A DNA stretch of 64,000 nt from Acidobacteria bacterium Mor1 (GTDB taxonomy: Bacteria; Acidobacteriota; Polarisedimenticolia; Polarisedimenticolales; Polarisedimenticolaceae). Each line of letters starts with the position of its first letter. Position 1 is the stretch's first letter. The notes under the pieces are model-generated. The model did not search any database, was not told the origin of the DNA, and saw only the letters and a list, made by a program, of their open reading frames with translations. A program made the position numbers and the translations under genes. The stretch lies in the NCBI GenBank assembly GCA_001664505.1, contig CP011806.1, positions 4,347,327 to 4,411,326 on the forward strand, given 5' to 3'. Positions 63,447-64,000 of this stretch are shown one piece after another.

Positions 63447-64000
63447 CTAGCGGGGGCTCTCGGTGCCGCCGCAAGCGCCGTTCACGGCGACCGCCTCGTA
63501 GAACCACACCACCGAGGGGATCGGACCACTGTCGGGGTCGGTCCATTGGATGCCGGGTGCGTCGGGGTCTTCGTCGAGAATGTTGTTGCCGATCGCGTCC
63601 CACTGGGCAGGATCGAACGAGGCATCGCTACTTCGGTAGATCCGGTATCCGGTGACCGTCCAGGGCGGGTTCGAATCGTCGATGTTCAGCAGAATGTCTC
63701 CTCGGGCCTTGTCTGCGGAAACGATGGAGAGCGGATCGTTCGGTCCCGAGCAGGCGTCGAGGCAGGTTTTGAAGCTTGCCGAGGGGCTCCAACCGGGGTT
63801 TCCGGGCCCGACGAAACGGTAGGCGCCGGCGTCCAGGGCGCGGGCCCCCCGGTCGTAGAACAGGCAGTTGAAGTCGGTTGCCGTTTCGAAGGCGGGATCG
63901 GTGGCGGCCAGCAGGTCCGAGTCGGCGGCGGGGTATGCGTCCCCGTTGAGGGGATCCACCAGTTCATCGGCGAAGCCGCCGACCAGGAACCAGCCGTCGG
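63447..64000 (-). CDS. Exported-type protein fragment with FN3-like C-terminus (5' end cut by window)
   Basis: The frame stays open to the right edge (it reads DGWFLVGGFADELVDP near the edge), so the N-terminus is missing; a GTG at 63959 is internal. Residues near the end, GYRIYRSSDASFDP, PGIQWTDPDSG, VVWFYEAVAVNGACGG and ESPR, are a plain fibronectin type III pattern that aligns strand by strand with the shared module of the other proteins but lacks the CP tail. It converges with the ELW-DGT gene 17 bases away. Function unknown. Confidence 0.75.
   Translation of the reverse strand, partial: DGWFLVGGFADELVDPLNGDAYPAADSDLLAATDPAFETATDFNCLFYDRGARALDAGAYRFVGPGNPGWSPSASFKTCLDACSGPNDPLSIVSADKARGDILLNIDDSNPPWTVTGYRIYRSSDASFDPAQWDAIGNNILDEDPDAPGIQWTDPDSGPIPSVVWFYEAVAVNGACGGTESPR

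Overview
The window is G+C-rich, densely packed DNA from a bacterium with a Gram-negative envelope. The outer-membrane receptor, lipoproteins and many signal peptides point to that. Two features recall Acidobacteriota: serine/threonine kinases fused to TPR arrays, and a VPS10/sortilin-type protein next to many exported beta-propeller proteins. Planctomycetota or Myxococcota cannot be excluded from the sequence alone. I see no rRNA, tRNA, CRISPR array, transposase or integrase, and no gap above about 300 bases without a gene.

Layout. 1-4.3 kb: a truncated TPR kinase, an exported unknown and a short sigma-70 factor that stops before region 4. 4.3-11.4 kb: a very large YD-repeat (RHS-like) protein whose C-terminal tip is an array of exact 123-bp repeats, divergent from an unknown gene. 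11.5-23 kb: quinone oxidoreductase, S9 peptidase, a second TPR kinase, two small repeat proteins and the VPS10-like protein. 23-30.4 kb: ATP-grasp ligase, Kelch protein plus lipoprotein hydrolase, an Ig-like exported protein, a DUF1579-like protein, a Rieske oxygenase and an EamA transporter. 30.5-39.9 kb: a giant four-module beta-helix protein, a PQQ-propeller lipoprotein with a TonB-dependent receptor, MerC and a cupin. 40-46 kb: a Kelch protein with a SurA-like N-terminus, a TPR membrane protein, a stand-alone AHH nuclease, a SlyD-type isomerase and a membrane-anchored unknown. 46-54.3 kb: a TolB-like propeller, a TPR-GGDEF cyclase, a Cys-rich peptide, an AraC/GyrI pair and a STAS protein. 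54.4-64 kb: five exported proteins (esterase, FG-GAP propeller, CEMIP/G8-like beta-helix, ELW-DGT propeller, FN3-like fragment) and a vestige of an alpha/beta hydrolase.

The unifying feature is a set of large exported proteins with unrelated front ends that share one C-terminal module of about 100 residues. The module looks FN3-like: a Leu-x-Trp strand, a Tyr-Asp-Val-x-Arg-Gly strand, a Pro-Gly-x-Gly-Phe-Phe-Tyr-Leu-Val-Arg-Gly strand, a CG-x-G-x-x-G-x-x-SDG-x-x-R loop, and usually a final Cys-Pro. It occurs at the C-terminus of at least seven proteins here, once near the N-terminus of the RHS-like protein, and in reduced form in the last partial gene. I read it as a candidate surface-sorting or anchoring module.

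Regulatory genes (two kinases, the short sigma factor, a STAS antagonist, a GGDEF cyclase, an AraC regulator) are scattered among the exported proteins rather than joined in one pathway. Most genes are single transcription units. Likely operons are sigma/exported unknown, Kelch/lipoprotein hydrolase, DUF1579/Rieske, PQQ/TonB receptor and AraC/GyrI.
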